From NCBI GenBank assembly GCA_947074105.1, contig CAMTON010000014.1, positions 1 through 53,612 on the forward strand: 53,612 nucleotides of DNA. The letters run 5' to 3'. The notes beneath the pieces were generated by a model, which was given only the letters and a program-made list of their open reading frames with translations, was not told the origin of the DNA and did not search any database. Shown one piece after another: positions 7,983 to 17,143 of the stretch. Position 1 is the stretch's first letter, and each line of letters begins with the position of its first letter. This stretch comes from an uncultured Bacteroidales bacterium. GTDB taxonomy: Bacteria > Bacteroidota > Bacteroidia > Bacteroidales > JAUNSR01. Made by a program: the position numbers and the translations under genes.

Positions 7983-9626
7983 ATGAAAAAACAGAGTAAA
8001 TTCTACATTTACGGGATAACTCTCGTGGCTACTCTCGGCGGTTTGCTTTTCGGTTATGATACAGCTGTCGTGTCGGGAACAACTGCCGCTTTGGACAACT
8101 TTTTTGTCAAGCCTCTTTTTGAAGATGCGGCAGCATCTATATCTGTAGTATATCAGTATAAGGTGATAGTTTCACTTTGTCTTGCCATTATTGCGGTTTT
8201 GATATCTAATTTTCTTCTTAAACTTTTCGGAAGTAAAAAAGGCGGTATTTATTCAATCGTCCTTTTTGCGTTTGGTGTCTTGATCTGGTATTCTCAGTTC
8301 TGGAATCAGCCAAATGAATTAACCGGTACTATGGCCAGTTCGATAAAGGGATTTGTAATATCCAGCGCATTAGTTGGCTGTATTATCGGAGGTGCATGCG
8401 GAGGATCGGTTTCTTCTGCAATAGGAAGGAAGAACGGGCTTATAATAGCCGCTATCCTGTTTACCGTTTCAGCAATTGGTTCAGCCTTGCCGGATACTCT
8501 TAATATTTTCAGAGTTGAAATGGTAAGCTCGCTTATATTCTATCGTATAATAGGAGGAATCGGTGTTGGTATAGCCTCTATGCTTTCGCCGGTATATATA
8601 GCAGAGATAGCTCCATCTTCAATACGAGGGAAACTGGTGTCTTTTAATCAGTTTGCCATAATATTCGGAATGCTTGTGGTTTATTTTGTAAATTATTTCA
8701 TTGCGGCGGGAGGTTCTGACGAATGGATAAATACGGTAGGATGGAGATGGATGTTTGCATCTGAAGCAATTCCATGTGTTTTATTTCTGAGTCTGCTTTT
8801 CTTTGTTCCGAAGACGCCCCGTTATCTTATTCTGAAAGGTCAGGATGAGGAAGCAAGAGAGGTGCTTGACAATCTTTATGGTAAAGAAGAGATGGAGCGT
8901 GAGTATAAATCGATCAAATCAAGTCTTGTTGAGAAGAATGCGCCATGGCTTTCATTCGGAAGTATCGTGATTGTGATCGGAATACTTCTTTCTTTCTTCC
9001 AGCAGGCAGTAGGTATAAATGTCGTACTTTATTATGCTCCCGAGATATTCAGAACAATGGGAGCGGGTAATGATGCGGCTTTGCTTCAGACCATAATAGT
9101 GGGAGCGATAAATCTTAGTTTTACTGTTGTTGCTATACTTACTGTCGACAGATTCGGTCGTAAGCCTCTTATGATAATCGGTGCAATAGGCATGGCGATA
9201 AGTATGATGCTTCTGGGTATGACTTTTTATATCGGTTCTGTCGGTATGGTGACTCTGATATGTATGCTTCTTTATACTGCTTCATTTGCGATGTCATGGG
9301 GTCCTGTATGCTGGGTTTTGCTTTCCGAGATATTTCCTAATTCAATCCGTGGTGCTTTGTCAATTGCTGTCGCAGCACAATGGTTGAGTAATCTTATCGT
9401 TTCATGGACATTCCCTATGATGAATGACAATGCTGTGCTGACACAGTCGTTTAATCATGGCTTTGCTTACTGGATTTATGGTGTAATGGGTATTATTGCT
9501 GCATTTTTTGTCTGGAAACTTGTTCCTGAAACTAAAGGAAGATCTCTTGAAGAGATTGAAAAATTATGGAATAAGAATACTGAAAAAACAGAACAGCCGG
9601 AACCGGTTGCTGAGGCTCAGGCCTGA
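7983..9626 (+). CDS. xylE: Sugar porter MFS transporter, XylE-like sugar:proton symporter
   Basis: 547-residue major facilitator of the sugar porter family, predicted to import D-xylose or a related hexose/pentose with protons across the inner membrane. It has twelve membrane spans and the family signatures: GGLLFGYDTAVVSG in TM1, SAIGRKNGL after TM2, PVYIAEIAPSSIRGKL, PKTPRYLILKGQ in the central loop, the sugar-binding QQAVGINVVLYYAPEIF in TM7, DRFGRKPLM, and PETKGRSLEEIE at the end. It is slightly longer than E. coli XylE (491) owing to the extended TM1-TM3 region. No xylose isomerase or kinase is adjacent, so the substrate is a family inference. A strong hairpin follows. Confidence 0.9.
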   Translation: MKKQSKFYIYGITLVATLGGLLFGYDTAVVSGTTAALDNFFVKPLFEDAAASISVVYQYKVIVSLCLAIIAVLISNFLLKLFGSKKGGIYSIVLFAFGVLIWYSQFWNQPNELTGTMASSIKGFVISSALVGCIIGGACGGSVSSAIGRKNGLIIAAILFTVSAIGSALPDTLNIFRVEMVSSLIFYRIIGGIGVGIASMLSPVYIAEIAPSSIRGKLVSFNQFAIIFGMLVVYFVNYFIAAGGSDEWINTVGWRWMFASEAIPCVLFLSLLFFVPKTPRYLILKGQDEEAREVLDNLYGKEEMEREYKSIKSSLVEKNAPWLSFGSIVIVIGILLSFFQQAVGINVVLYYAPEIFRTMGAGNDAALLQTIIVGAINLSFTVVAILTVDRFGRKPLMIIGAIGMAISMMLLGMTFYIGSVGMVTLICMLLYTASFAMSWGPVCWVLLSEIFPNSIRGALSIAVAAQWLSNLIVSWTFPMMNDNAVLTQSFNHGFAYWIYGVMGIIAAFFVWKLVPETKGRSLEEIEKLWNKNTEKTEQPEPVAEAQA

Positions 9627-9645
9627 CAGAATAAATCTTAGCTGA

Positions 9646-9703
9646 AAAAGTGATTATTATATTCCCTATATTATTTTCAAAACGGAATATAATAATCACT
9701 TTT
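9646..9703 (+). terminator. Hairpin terminator after the sugar symporter
   Basis: A 20-bp perfect stem (9646-9665 with 9684-9703) ends in TTTT; it lies 20 bases after the stop. Confidence 0.8.
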
Positions 9704-9743
9704 GTGTTTCCGACAGTAAACGGATAAACATTAGAATAAAGCG

Positions 9744-10463
9744 ATGAAAAATATAATTGTTATCGGTGCGACTTCCGGACTTGGCCTTGAGGTTGCAAGA
9801 ATATATCTTGAAAAAGGATATAAAGTAGGAGTAGCCGGAAGAAGGACGGAAAGACTGGATATCCTTAAAAGATCATATCCGGATAATTGTTTTACAAAAA
9901 GGATAGATGTTACATCAGAGGATGCAGTAGCGAATTTAGAATCTCTGATGGAGGAGATGGGCGGAATGGATCTGTTTTTCCTCAGTGCAGGAACCGGTAA
10001 ACAGAATAAGATTCTTGATCCAGACATTGAGATGACAACAGTGCATATCAATGTAGCGGGATTTACAAGAATGACGACTACCGCATTTGATTATTTTAAA
10101 AATAAAAAATCCGGGCATATCGCTGTTATAAGTTCAATAGCAGGAACAAAGGGGATAGGAGTGGCTCCTTCTTATTCTGCAACTAAGCGTTTTCAGAACA
10201 CTTATATGGAGGCTCTTGAGCAATTGGCAAGAAGTCAGAATCTAAATATATCCTTTACAGATATTCGGCCGGGTTTTGTGGATACCGATTTGCTTGCAGA
10301 CAGGAATTATCCTATGCTTATGGATGCTTCAGAAACAGCTCATAAGATTGTAAAGGCTATTTCAAATAAAAAGCGTGTAGCTATAATTGATGGAAGGTAT
10401 AATCTTCTTGTGATATTCTGGAGAATGATTCCGAAATGGTTATGGGTGAGGATAAAACTATAA
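9744..10463 (+). CDS. Short-chain dehydrogenase/reductase
   Basis: 239-residue classical-type SDR. The Rossmann start is IIVIGATSGLGLEVARIYLEKG (TGxxxGxG variant with Ala in place of Thr), followed by SAGTG in place of NNAG. The catalytic triad is visible as Ser131 (SSIAG), Tyr144 and Lys148 (YSATK). AGRR at 31-34 may favour NADP. PGFVDTDL is the usual post-catalytic motif. The substrate is unknown; it is a single gene with no clear pathway neighbour. Confidence 0.88.
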   Translation: MKNIIVIGATSGLGLEVARIYLEKGYKVGVAGRRTERLDILKRSYPDNCFTKRIDVTSEDAVANLESLMEEMGGMDLFFLSAGTGKQNKILDPDIEMTTVHINVAGFTRMTTTAFDYFKNKKSGHIAVISSIAGTKGIGVAPSYSATKRFQNTYMEALEQLARSQNLNISFTDIRPGFVDTDLLADRNYPMLMDASETAHKIVKAISNKKRVAIIDGRYNLLVIFWRMIPKWLWVRIKL

Positions 10464-10572
10464 AACCGGAATTATTATAATAAGTTTTTTTCTTATTCTT
10501 TTGGTCTTCATTTTCATATATTATGACTGGTTTGAACTCTTTATGTAAACAGAGCGTTTGAAAAAGAAAAAA

Positions 10573-11184
10573 ATGCCAACTATTTATCTTTCCAAAATGC
10601 GGCTTGAAGCGTTTTCAGATGCAGTTTTTGCAATATTGATGACGCTTCTTGTACTTGAACTTAAGACTCCATTGATTTCCGATCCGAATGATTCTCATTC
10701 TCTTCTGGAGAAACTTGCGAGCGTAACTCCGAAATATTTAGTGGGAACAATAAGTTTTGTTTCAATAAGTGTGATATGGATCAATCATTATAATTTCTTT
10801 CACCATTTTAAACTTATAAATCATATAATTCTTTTCCTTAATGTAGTTTTGCTTCTTGCTGTGACTTTTCTTCCTTATCCTACGGCTGTAATAGGCGATT
10901 ATCCTTTGAATGAAACTGCTATTGTGCTTTATGGAGGAACTATGTTTTTTATTTATCTTATCTTTTCACTCATGAAACTTTACGCATATAAAGATGCAAA
11001 GATGATTGAGGATGATTATATTGTAGATGAGTTTAAAATGTCTGATTATATTAAATTATTTATATCTCCCGTTCTTTATCTTATAACAATAGCATTTTCG
11101 TTCCTACATCCATATTTTGCTTATATAGGTTTTATTCTGCTTCCTGTATATAATGTAATCCCCGGAAGATGCAGAATAAGATAA
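10573..11184 (+). CDS. TMEM175-family (DUF1211) membrane channel protein
   Basis: 203-residue six-span membrane protein of the TMEM175/DUF1211 family, whose studied members are potassium channels. The defining RLEAFSDAVFAILMTLLVLEL in the first span contains the FSD motif that lines the pore. Later spans include ISVIWINHYNFFHHF and VVLLLAVTFLPYPTAVI. The frame opens at a TTG at 10558; the ATG at 10573 is more likely. It would act as a tetramer in the bacterial family. A Lys/Arg-rich tail (GRCRIR) ends it. It is a single gene convergent with the following lipoprotein gene. Confidence 0.85.
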   Translation: MPTIYLSKMRLEAFSDAVFAILMTLLVLELKTPLISDPNDSHSLLEKLASVTPKYLVGTISFVSISVIWINHYNFFHHFKLINHIILFLNVVLLLAVTFLPYPTAVIGDYPLNETAIVLYGGTMFFIYLIFSLMKLYAYKDAKMIEDDYIVDEFKMSDYIKLFISPVLYLITIAFSFLHPYFAYIGFILLPVYNVIPGRCRIR

Positions 11185-11331
11185 CTCTGTAAATAATTCA
11201 TCTTTACAGATATCTGAAGATAGCAAAATGATCTTTCAAAATCTGATTTTTATTATTAACTCAAGAAAGCAGTTTAGATTTGTAAATATCTAGTTTAGAA
11301 TTCTAAATTTTGTTGGTTATGAATACGTTTT

Positions 11332-12153
11332 TTATAACTTCTCGAAAACAAACCAGTTTGTCTGATGATCAGTGTTCATAAAGTTTGTACCGAAGTCTTT
11401 TGCAATACCGTCGATATTTCGGTACCAGGCATAACTCCAGCTTCCCATATCGCAATATATTGCATTAGTAACACCTATTTTAAGCATTGCGTTTACAAAA
11501 TCTTCAATGGTAGCATTACCTTCTGTTTCTATGACGGTTGGTTTATTCTGATATAAAGTTATAGCACGTAATATCAGTGCGCGTCCTCTGAACGGATCGC
11601 ATGGTACTGCTTTTCCGTTTCGTATTAGAAGTATCTGCCGGAATAAATCTCCTTTCTTAGATATAGCTTTATTTGTATAATATTGAAGTGAGTCTTTTGA
11701 TGATTTTATTACCATCTTTTTACCTATTATGGCACAGTATCCGCTTGGGTTGCCGGTCCCCTGAATCTTTACTCCGTCAACAATATGATTGCCTATGACT
11801 GTCTTAAGGTCTTTTGCCGTAAATGATGCTGCTATGGCAAGAAGGTATTTCTGATTTTCTTTCTGCGGGCGGATCACGGTATATCCCGGCTTACCGTTTA
11901 TAAGCTGATATATATTTAGTTTCGGGAAGATAGTGTCGACTTTAAATGCGTTTACATATCCTGAATCCTTTTTTAATTCAAGTTTTATTGAGTCCTGATA
12001 TCTGATTGAATCCTGTAGTCTTATCTTTTCAGCTATTCTTGCTTTTTCAGCTTGCGCCTGTCTTTCAGCTTCTTTTTTTGAACTTCCGCTGCAGGCAATG
12101 TTTATCATCAATAATAATATGGATAATATTGTTATTAGCAATCTCAGTTTCAT
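11332..12153 (-). CDS. Lipoprotein with charged N-terminal stalk, function unknown
   Basis: 273-residue predicted lipoprotein: a hydrophobic leader ends in NIAC with Cys21, then SGSS. Residues 25-62 are a charged, Ala/Glu/Arg-rich stretch with repeated QDSI, likely a coiled-coil stalk. The globular part (about 70-273) has a C-terminal pattern, INGKPGYTVIRPQ, GRALILRAITLYQ, then GVTNAIYCDMGSWSYAWYR, that faintly recalls phosphodiester glycosidase (NAGPA/DUF2233) proteins, where a hydrophobic strand leads into DGG. The DGG itself is not present here, so I do not assign a function. It is convergent with the TMEM175 gene. Confidence 0.75.
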   Translation of the reverse strand: MKLRLLITILSILLLMINIACSGSSKKEAERQAQAEKARIAEKIRLQDSIRYQDSIKLELKKDSGYVNAFKVDTIFPKLNIYQLINGKPGYTVIRPQKENQKYLLAIAASFTAKDLKTVIGNHIVDGVKIQGTGNPSGYCAIIGKKMVIKSSKDSLQYYTNKAISKKGDLFRQILLIRNGKAVPCDPFRGRALILRAITLYQNKPTVIETEGNATIEDFVNAMLKIGVTNAIYCDMGSWSYAWYRNIDGIAKDFGTNFMNTDHQTNWFVFEKL

Positions 12154-12596
12154 TTATATTCCCGGATTATGATAAGTGTTTTCGTTTTCTATGTATAACG
12201 ATAATATATTTCTTTCGTTCAATTAATTTATCATGTATCAGTATCTTTCTTATATTCTTATTGTAGCAGGAAAATTGCGGTTGAAGAGTATGGAAATTTA
12301 AATATTTAATATCTATTACCGGACAAAGAAAATGCCTTTAAAAGTTTTTTTACGCGGCACAGGGACGTAATGTAGAGCAGATCCGCCGAGTATAAAGAAA
12401 ATGCCTTTAAAAGTTCTTTTTTACGCGGCACAGGGACGTAATGTAGAGCAGATCCGCCGGGTATAAAGAAAATGCCTTTAAAAGTTCTTTCTTACAAGAT
12501 CCTTTTAAAGGCATTTATAATAAATATTATATTCCGGCTCCGGAATCTTAATCCGGAACCATGATATTAATTTTTATTGATCTGTCTCTTTAACTC
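12154..12596. other. Intergenic gap holding a 70-bp repeat array
   Basis: About 440 bases between two minus-strand genes. The first 170 bases are AT-rich without a recognisable element and should contain the lipoprotein promoter. The rest is the 70-bp repeat array and hairpin listed separately. Confidence 0.6.
12325..12516. repeat. 70-bp tandem repeat ending in a perfect hairpin
   Basis: Units begin at 12325, 12394 and 12465 (spacing 69 and 71). Each starts AAAGAAAATGCCTTTAAAAG; the first two continue with a GC-richer module ACGCGGCACAGGGACG...GCAGATCCGCCG. The third is cut short and followed by the complement of the shared arm (12502-12516), giving a 15-bp stem with 12470-12484. Any of the three left arms could pair with the one right arm. 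Read on the minus strand it lies downstream of the GH2 gene and may terminate it. Confidence 0.85.
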
Positions 12597-15500
12597 TTAA
12601 TTTTTAAGGTCAAAAACAAGATCCATGTGCAATCCTTCATCTCCCTGTTTAATACGTATCATACCCGGCTGACTTTTTGGTCCGTGCTGAGAAACAGGTT
12701 TAAAACAGCGTATCGCCGGAATTTCATAAAGGAATGATATATCTCCTTTTGGCATAACCGGGAATGCGCGTCCTCTTGTTTTATTGTTCTTCGGTTCTTC
12801 CGGTGTAAATAGTCTGTAATATACTCCGTCAGTTTCCGAATATACAGTGAAAGGATTCGTTTTGTCTTCGAATGTCATCCAGTAGATGTTCGCATGATAA
12901 CCTTTGAATTCTGGATATACAAGGTTTTCGTAGCTTTCACCTGTTATAGTATTGTTATAATCTTTCTGGTGTAAAGCGATATTCTGACCTCTCTGACGGT
13001 TTTTCCATACTCTGTAAGGACCGCGTCCCATCCATTTTACTCCTGCGATATCTTCTTCAGGATAAGAGAAGGTAAGACCGAAATTAGTAATGTTATCTTC
13101 AAAGAAAGCATCGTCAAAACCTGCACCGCCGTTTGCTCTGTTAAGCATTACTGAATGCATATTAAGAAGTCCGTCTTTATTCATTCTCCATTCAATAGAA
13201 TCTATTCCTCCAAGATAATGAGCAACAAATACCGCATCGCCGTTTTCCATATATGCTTTGGCAGACTGGAAATTAGCTTTCATACCTACTGGAATAGGAC
13301 CGTTGTTCAAAGGAATGATATTATTGTCATTCTTAAGTGTTTCAATCATTCCGGTATTCTTATTGAAGCTTGCGGAAACATTATTTGCCGTAAGCGTAAC
13401 GATTGAGTCTTTTTGAGTAACCTTAGGATGATCTTTCTTTTTAATCTCAGCTTTCGGAAGAGCCGCGAATTCTTTTGTATAATAATCCTTTGCATAATGT
13501 ACCGGCCATGTCCATGTACACATTTCTGTTCCGTCAGGATTAAAAGCCGTGATCTCAAGGATATCTGCATTAAAGAAGTTATCGGAAACATTCATCTTAA
13601 CCGATGTCATATCTCCTGGCTCGATTGAAGGGATATTGATAGTTCCTTCTTCAATCATTGTAACACCTTCGTTTTCTGATGCTTTATTTTTATGCTTCAT
13701 ATTTCTTTCTCTCAAAGGAGACGGAATAGAATATAAAGCATAATTCATCTTACACTCATTAAGATTTGTATAAAGGAAAGTATTTGTAACAAGGAATTTT
13801 CCGTCAAATCCCGGAGTAATAAATTTTTCTTTAAACTGAATAGGTGCCCATACATTTCTTACGGTATAGAAACTTGCTTCCTTTTCTCTGTATGGCCCGA
13901 GTATTCCGTCTGTAGCGTTACTTCCGTCACTGTCAAGGATTCCTCCTTTGTCTACTCTTTTAACAGCATTGTCGGAGAAGTCCCACATAAAACCTCCTGC
14001 AAAAAGAGGATGCGAAGTATAATTATTCCAAAAGTCTTCAAGACCGGCACCATGCCCCTGATCATACATGCCATGCATGAATTCTGTAGGAAGAAATACT
14101 TTATATCCGTTTGTAAAACGACCAATTCCTGTAAGGAAAGCAGGGTAGTGGTGAGTATCTATTCCTCCGAAGTCAGCCCATGGATGAACCATTGGTCTTT
14201 GCTGAAGGTCAAGAATATTAAATAATGAATCAACTGAAGTACTCCATCCTCCTTCATTACCGTTACTCCACATGATTATTGAAGGATGATTGGCATCTTT
14301 TTCAATAAGTTCTGTAAGAAGTTTAGGCGCAAGTTCAGCATCATATCCGTTCTGCCATCCGCAAAGTTCATCCATGAATAAAAGACCAAGAGAGTCACAA
14401 ACTTCAAGGAAATGATCGTCCGGAGAATAATGCATTCTCACGGCATTCATATTCATCTGTTTGATAAGCAGAGCATCTTCGATACTTACTTCTTTATTCG
14501 TAGTACGGCCTCCGTCGGGATGGAATGAATGGCGGTTGATTCCTTTCATTACAAGTTTTGTACCGTTAAGATATATACCGTCTTTTTCTTTAAATTCAAC
14601 AGTTCTGAAACCGATTCTTTCTGAAACGGAATGAATCACATTCCCATTCTTGTCTTTAAGATCTGTAGTTACTACATAAAGATTAGGAGATTCAGGATTC
14701 CATGTCGCAATATCATCACAGTTTATAGTCAGAAGATTTGAAGTATGAGTAAGCTGTTTTCTTGCTTCAGCAATTTCCATTTTAGGAATACCTTTAAGCT
14801 GAGTAGCTACATACTTGTCAATATTCGGAGTCGAAACTATTTCATTGTATGAGAAATCCTTTTTAAAGGAAGATTTTTTCCCTTTAATCGCAGGACCGCA
14901 ATAAGGCTTTACGTCAACACTTAAAGTTGTTCCGGCAGGCAATTCATTACTGTAAACTTTCATATCAAGTGTTCCGTCTGCCTTAGCATCGACAGCTACT
15001 CTTTTTATATAAGTTTCAGGAGCTACTTCAATAAAAACAGGACGATAGATACCTCCGAAAAGCCACCAGTCAGCCATTCTTTCGGCTGCATTTACAGAAT
15101 GGTTTTCTGAATGTTTGTTTACAATGACTTCAAGTACATTTTCTTTTCCTTTTTCAAGTTTATCTGAAATGTCGTATCCGAACTCATAAAAAGCTCCGTG
15201 ATGTTTATCTCCTACAGGTTTTCCGTTTAAAAGTACTTCTGCATCTGTCATTACTCCCTGAAAAACAAGTCTTATATTCTTATTATTCCAGTCTGCAGGC
15301 ACTTTGAAACTTGTCTTATAATGCCCTGTTTCCATACTTGGCTTAGTATCTTTTGAGATAGTATACCATCTTCCGTAGGTATAATCTCCATATCCGTGAA
15401 GTTCCCATTGAGACGGTACAGGAATAGAATCCCAACGACCGCTGTTAGAACCTTCCGAGCAATGGAAAGCCCAGTTTTTAGTATCATTCAGTCCCGTACC

Positions 15501-15650
15501 TGAAAGATAGATACGCTGAGTCTGATTTTTATTTGTTTGATTTAATACTTTCTGCTGATTATTAACTGTCGGAGACGCGCTCAGGGAAGAGCACATAGTT
15601 ATACTCGCCGACAAGCAGCCAAAAAGTAAAATAGGCAAATGTGTTTTCAT
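12597..15650 (-). CDS. Glycoside hydrolase family 2 beta-galactosidase-like enzyme
   Basis: 1017-residue GH2 enzyme of the large LacZ-like architecture: signal peptide (about 1-26), sugar-binding jelly roll (about 55-210), immunoglobulin-like domain (about 215-355), TIM barrel (about 357-620) and C-terminal beta domains, including a Bgal small-chain-like region with MGRGPYRVWKNR. The acid/base is probably Glu466 in NGNEGG and the nucleophile Glu523 in LPTEFMHG. The signal peptide places it in the periplasm or outer membrane, as for polysaccharide-degrading enzymes of gut Bacteroidales. GH2 also includes beta-glucuronidases and beta-mannosidases, so specificity is uncertain. It lies on the same strand as the rhamnose genes, which might fit a rhamnose-containing glycan, but no SusC/D pair is near. 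Confidence 0.9.
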   Translation of the reverse strand: MKTHLPILLFGCLSASITMCSSLSASPTVNNQQKVLNQTNKNQTQRIYLSGTGLNDTKNWAFHCSEGSNSGRWDSIPVPSQWELHGYGDYTYGRWYTISKDTKPSMETGHYKTSFKVPADWNNKNIRLVFQGVMTDAEVLLNGKPVGDKHHGAFYEFGYDISDKLEKGKENVLEVIVNKHSENHSVNAAERMADWWLFGGIYRPVFIEVAPETYIKRVAVDAKADGTLDMKVYSNELPAGTTLSVDVKPYCGPAIKGKKSSFKKDFSYNEIVSTPNIDKYVATQLKGIPKMEIAEARKQLTHTSNLLTINCDDIATWNPESPNLYVVTTDLKDKNGNVIHSVSERIGFRTVEFKEKDGIYLNGTKLVMKGINRHSFHPDGGRTTNKEVSIEDALLIKQMNMNAVRMHYSPDDHFLEVCDSLGLLFMDELCGWQNGYDAELAPKLLTELIEKDANHPSIIMWSNGNEGGWSTSVDSLFNILDLQQRPMVHPWADFGGIDTHHYPAFLTGIGRFTNGYKVFLPTEFMHGMYDQGHGAGLEDFWNNYTSHPLFAGGFMWDFSDNAVKRVDKGGILDSDGSNATDGILGPYREKEASFYTVRNVWAPIQFKEKFITPGFDGKFLVTNTFLYTNLNECKMNYALYSIPSPLRERNMKHKNKASENEGVTMIEEGTINIPSIEPGDMTSVKMNVSDNFFNADILEITAFNPDGTEMCTWTWPVHYAKDYYTKEFAALPKAEIKKKDHPKVTQKDSIVTLTANNVSASFNKNTGMIETLKNDNNIIPLNNGPIPVGMKANFQSAKAYMENGDAVFVAHYLGGIDSIEWRMNKDGLLNMHSVMLNRANGGAGFDDAFFEDNITNFGLTFSYPEEDIAGVKWMGRGPYRVWKNRQRGQNIALHQKDYNNTITGESYENLVYPEFKGYHANIYWMTFEDKTNPFTVYSETDGVYYRLFTPEEPKNNKTRGRAFPVMPKGDISFLYEIPAIRCFKPVSQHGPKSQPGMIRIKQGDEGLHMDLVFDLKN

Positions 15651-15700
15651 AAAAAATGTGTTTCTAAACTTATGTAATTATGGTGCGTGTAATACAGTTC

Positions 15701-15708
15701 CAAATTTA
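15701..15708 (-). promoter_or_regulatory. -7 element for the GH2 gene
   Basis: TAAATTTG on the minus strand, about 50 bases before the start at 15650. Confidence 0.45.
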
Positions 15709-15877
15709 GGAAAGATTATCTGAAAATTATAATTTAATTTATGTTTTGATGAATAAATTATAATAATCAGTAATGAATTATGCTCATTTTATATAAAAAA
15801 TAAAGATTTATTGATTTCTGAATTTAACATTCAAACTTAAAATTCTCACTATTTCAATTAAAAATAATATCTGTTAC

Positions 15878-16036
15878 GGTTCATTTCTGTTGATCTTATT
15901 ATAACAGGAAAAACACTTTTATATATATTGAAAACATTCCGGTTCACATCAGTTGATCTTATTATAACAGGAAATAAACTTTTATACATGTTGAAAACAC
16001 TCCGTTTCACACCGTTTTGTCTTATTATAACAAGAA
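15878..16036. repeat. 63-bp tandem repeat array (2.5 copies)
   Basis: Units begin at 15878, 15941 and 16004, exactly 63 bp apart. Each contains GATCTTATTATAACAGGAAA or a close variant, and the first two also share a CTTTTATA...TTGAAAACA segment. The third copy runs into the hairpin beside rhaT. The period equals six helical turns. Confidence 0.85.
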
Positions 16037-16078
16037 ATCCCGTCTGTATCAGTCCGAAAGACTTAACAAACGGGATTT
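16035..16078 (-). terminator. Hairpin downstream of rhaT
   Basis: Stem AAATCCCGTCTGT with ACAAACGGGATTT (one mismatch), 24 bases after the rhaT stop. It is nearly the same sequence as the hairpin at 20979-21020 beyond rhaR. Confidence 0.7.
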
Positions 16079-16101
16079 TCTATATGAACATGGGTTTTTT
16101 C

Positions 16102-17124
16102 TTATTTCATCAGAGAAGGAAAGAATGTAGAGAATACAAGTATAGCCAGCCCGACAGCAAGCACAACTATGATTTTCTTATCACAACCTTTCCATTCTTT
16201 AAGTATTATGCCCCAGAAATTACTGAAAGTAACATTAAGAGACATAAGGATACTCCATGAGAATGCCAACATAACAGAAGAACCGGCAAGGAAACTTTCA
16301 CCTACGCCAAGTCCGAAAAACTGCATATACCACAATACTCCGGCAAGACAACAGAACAATATATTATTCCCTGCAACGCTTCCTTTTTTGTAATCAGACA
16401 TAGTATTGTTTTTTACATTCTGATACAGACAGAAAACGGCATTTGTAAAAAATCCACCGAAAGTAACAAGCATAATCACAGGATTCAGGGCGAAAAGCTC
16501 TTTTGCTCCAAGCTCAATCGTTGCAAGTTTGATATTCGAACCGGCATCAAGTCCAAGGTTAAAACAAGCACTCATAACACCGGCAAGAAGAGCTACCATA
16601 AGCCCTTTAGTAAGAGCAAAATCCTTAATAGCAGCTTTTTTATCTTCTTCACTCATATTGGCAGCACGAAGCGACCCCGCAAAACCGATCACGGCAATAC
16701 CGGTAATAGTAATACATACACCGATAAGAAGAATCAAACCTTCACCGTGAAAAATATCAGTTCCGCCAAATATGGCAGGAAGAAGTGTTCCAAAAGCTGA
16801 ACATGTTCCCAGTGCGATAGACTGTCCCAGTGCAACACCGAGATATCTCATGCTCAGACCAAAAGTAAGTCCTCCGATTCCCCAGAGTACTCCATAGAAC
16901 ATTGAAGTCCATACACCGTCGATACTCCACACTTCAAAAAGCTTAAATATATCCGGAAGTGCGATTAGACTTCCGATAAAGGGAAATATCAGCCAGGCAA
17001 AAATTCCCTGAACAAGCCAGAAACTTTCCCAACTCCAGTCTTTGATTTTCTGAATAGGAACATAAGAGCTTGACTGGCAGAAACTACCTATTGCGATTAT
17101 AATCAGACCAATTAATATCTCCAT
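16102..17124 (-). CDS. rhaT: L-rhamnose:proton symporter
   Basis: 340-residue inner-membrane transporter with about ten spans, of the RhaT family in the drug/metabolite transporter superfamily. The start MEILIGLIIIAIGSFCQSSSYVPIQKIKDWSWE and the following EWFWL-like WESFWLVQGIFAWLIFP pattern, together with YLGVALGQSIALG and LGVGESFLAGSSVMLAFSW, are typical for the family. It is the third gene of rhaB-rhaA-rhaT, 19 bases after rhaA. In Bacteroides the equivalent permease (rhaP) is likewise placed after kinase and isomerase genes. It supplies L-rhamnose released by extracellular glycosidases. A hairpin follows the gene. Confidence 0.93.
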   Translation of the reverse strand: MEILIGLIIIAIGSFCQSSSYVPIQKIKDWSWESFWLVQGIFAWLIFPFIGSLIALPDIFKLFEVWSIDGVWTSMFYGVLWGIGGLTFGLSMRYLGVALGQSIALGTCSAFGTLLPAIFGGTDIFHGEGLILLIGVCITITGIAVIGFAGSLRAANMSEEDKKAAIKDFALTKGLMVALLAGVMSACFNLGLDAGSNIKLATIELGAKELFALNPVIMLVTFGGFFTNAVFCLYQNVKNNTMSDYKKGSVAGNNILFCCLAGVLWYMQFFGLGVGESFLAGSSVMLAFSWSILMSLNVTFSNFWGIILKEWKGCDKKIIVVLAVGLAILVFSTFFPSLMK

Positions 17125-17143
17125 TATACAGGCATTTTATTAA

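Larger units (their letters stand above)
15651..16101. other. Intergenic gap upstream of the GH2 gene
   Basis: About 450 bases. It holds the GH2 promoter element at 15701-15708, an AT-rich stretch without features to about 15877, the 63-bp repeat array, and the rhaT-side hairpin. Confidence 0.6.

Noticed and set aside
11275..11400. TAGATTTG promoter-like match followed by a 20-codon frame
   Set aside because: The frame overlaps the end of the opposite-strand lipoprotein gene and has no support beyond one consensus match.
15928..16260. 110-codon open frame on the plus strand
   Set aside because: It runs through the 63-bp repeat (a multiple of three, so it stays open) and then antisense through the end of rhaT; no homologous protein pattern.
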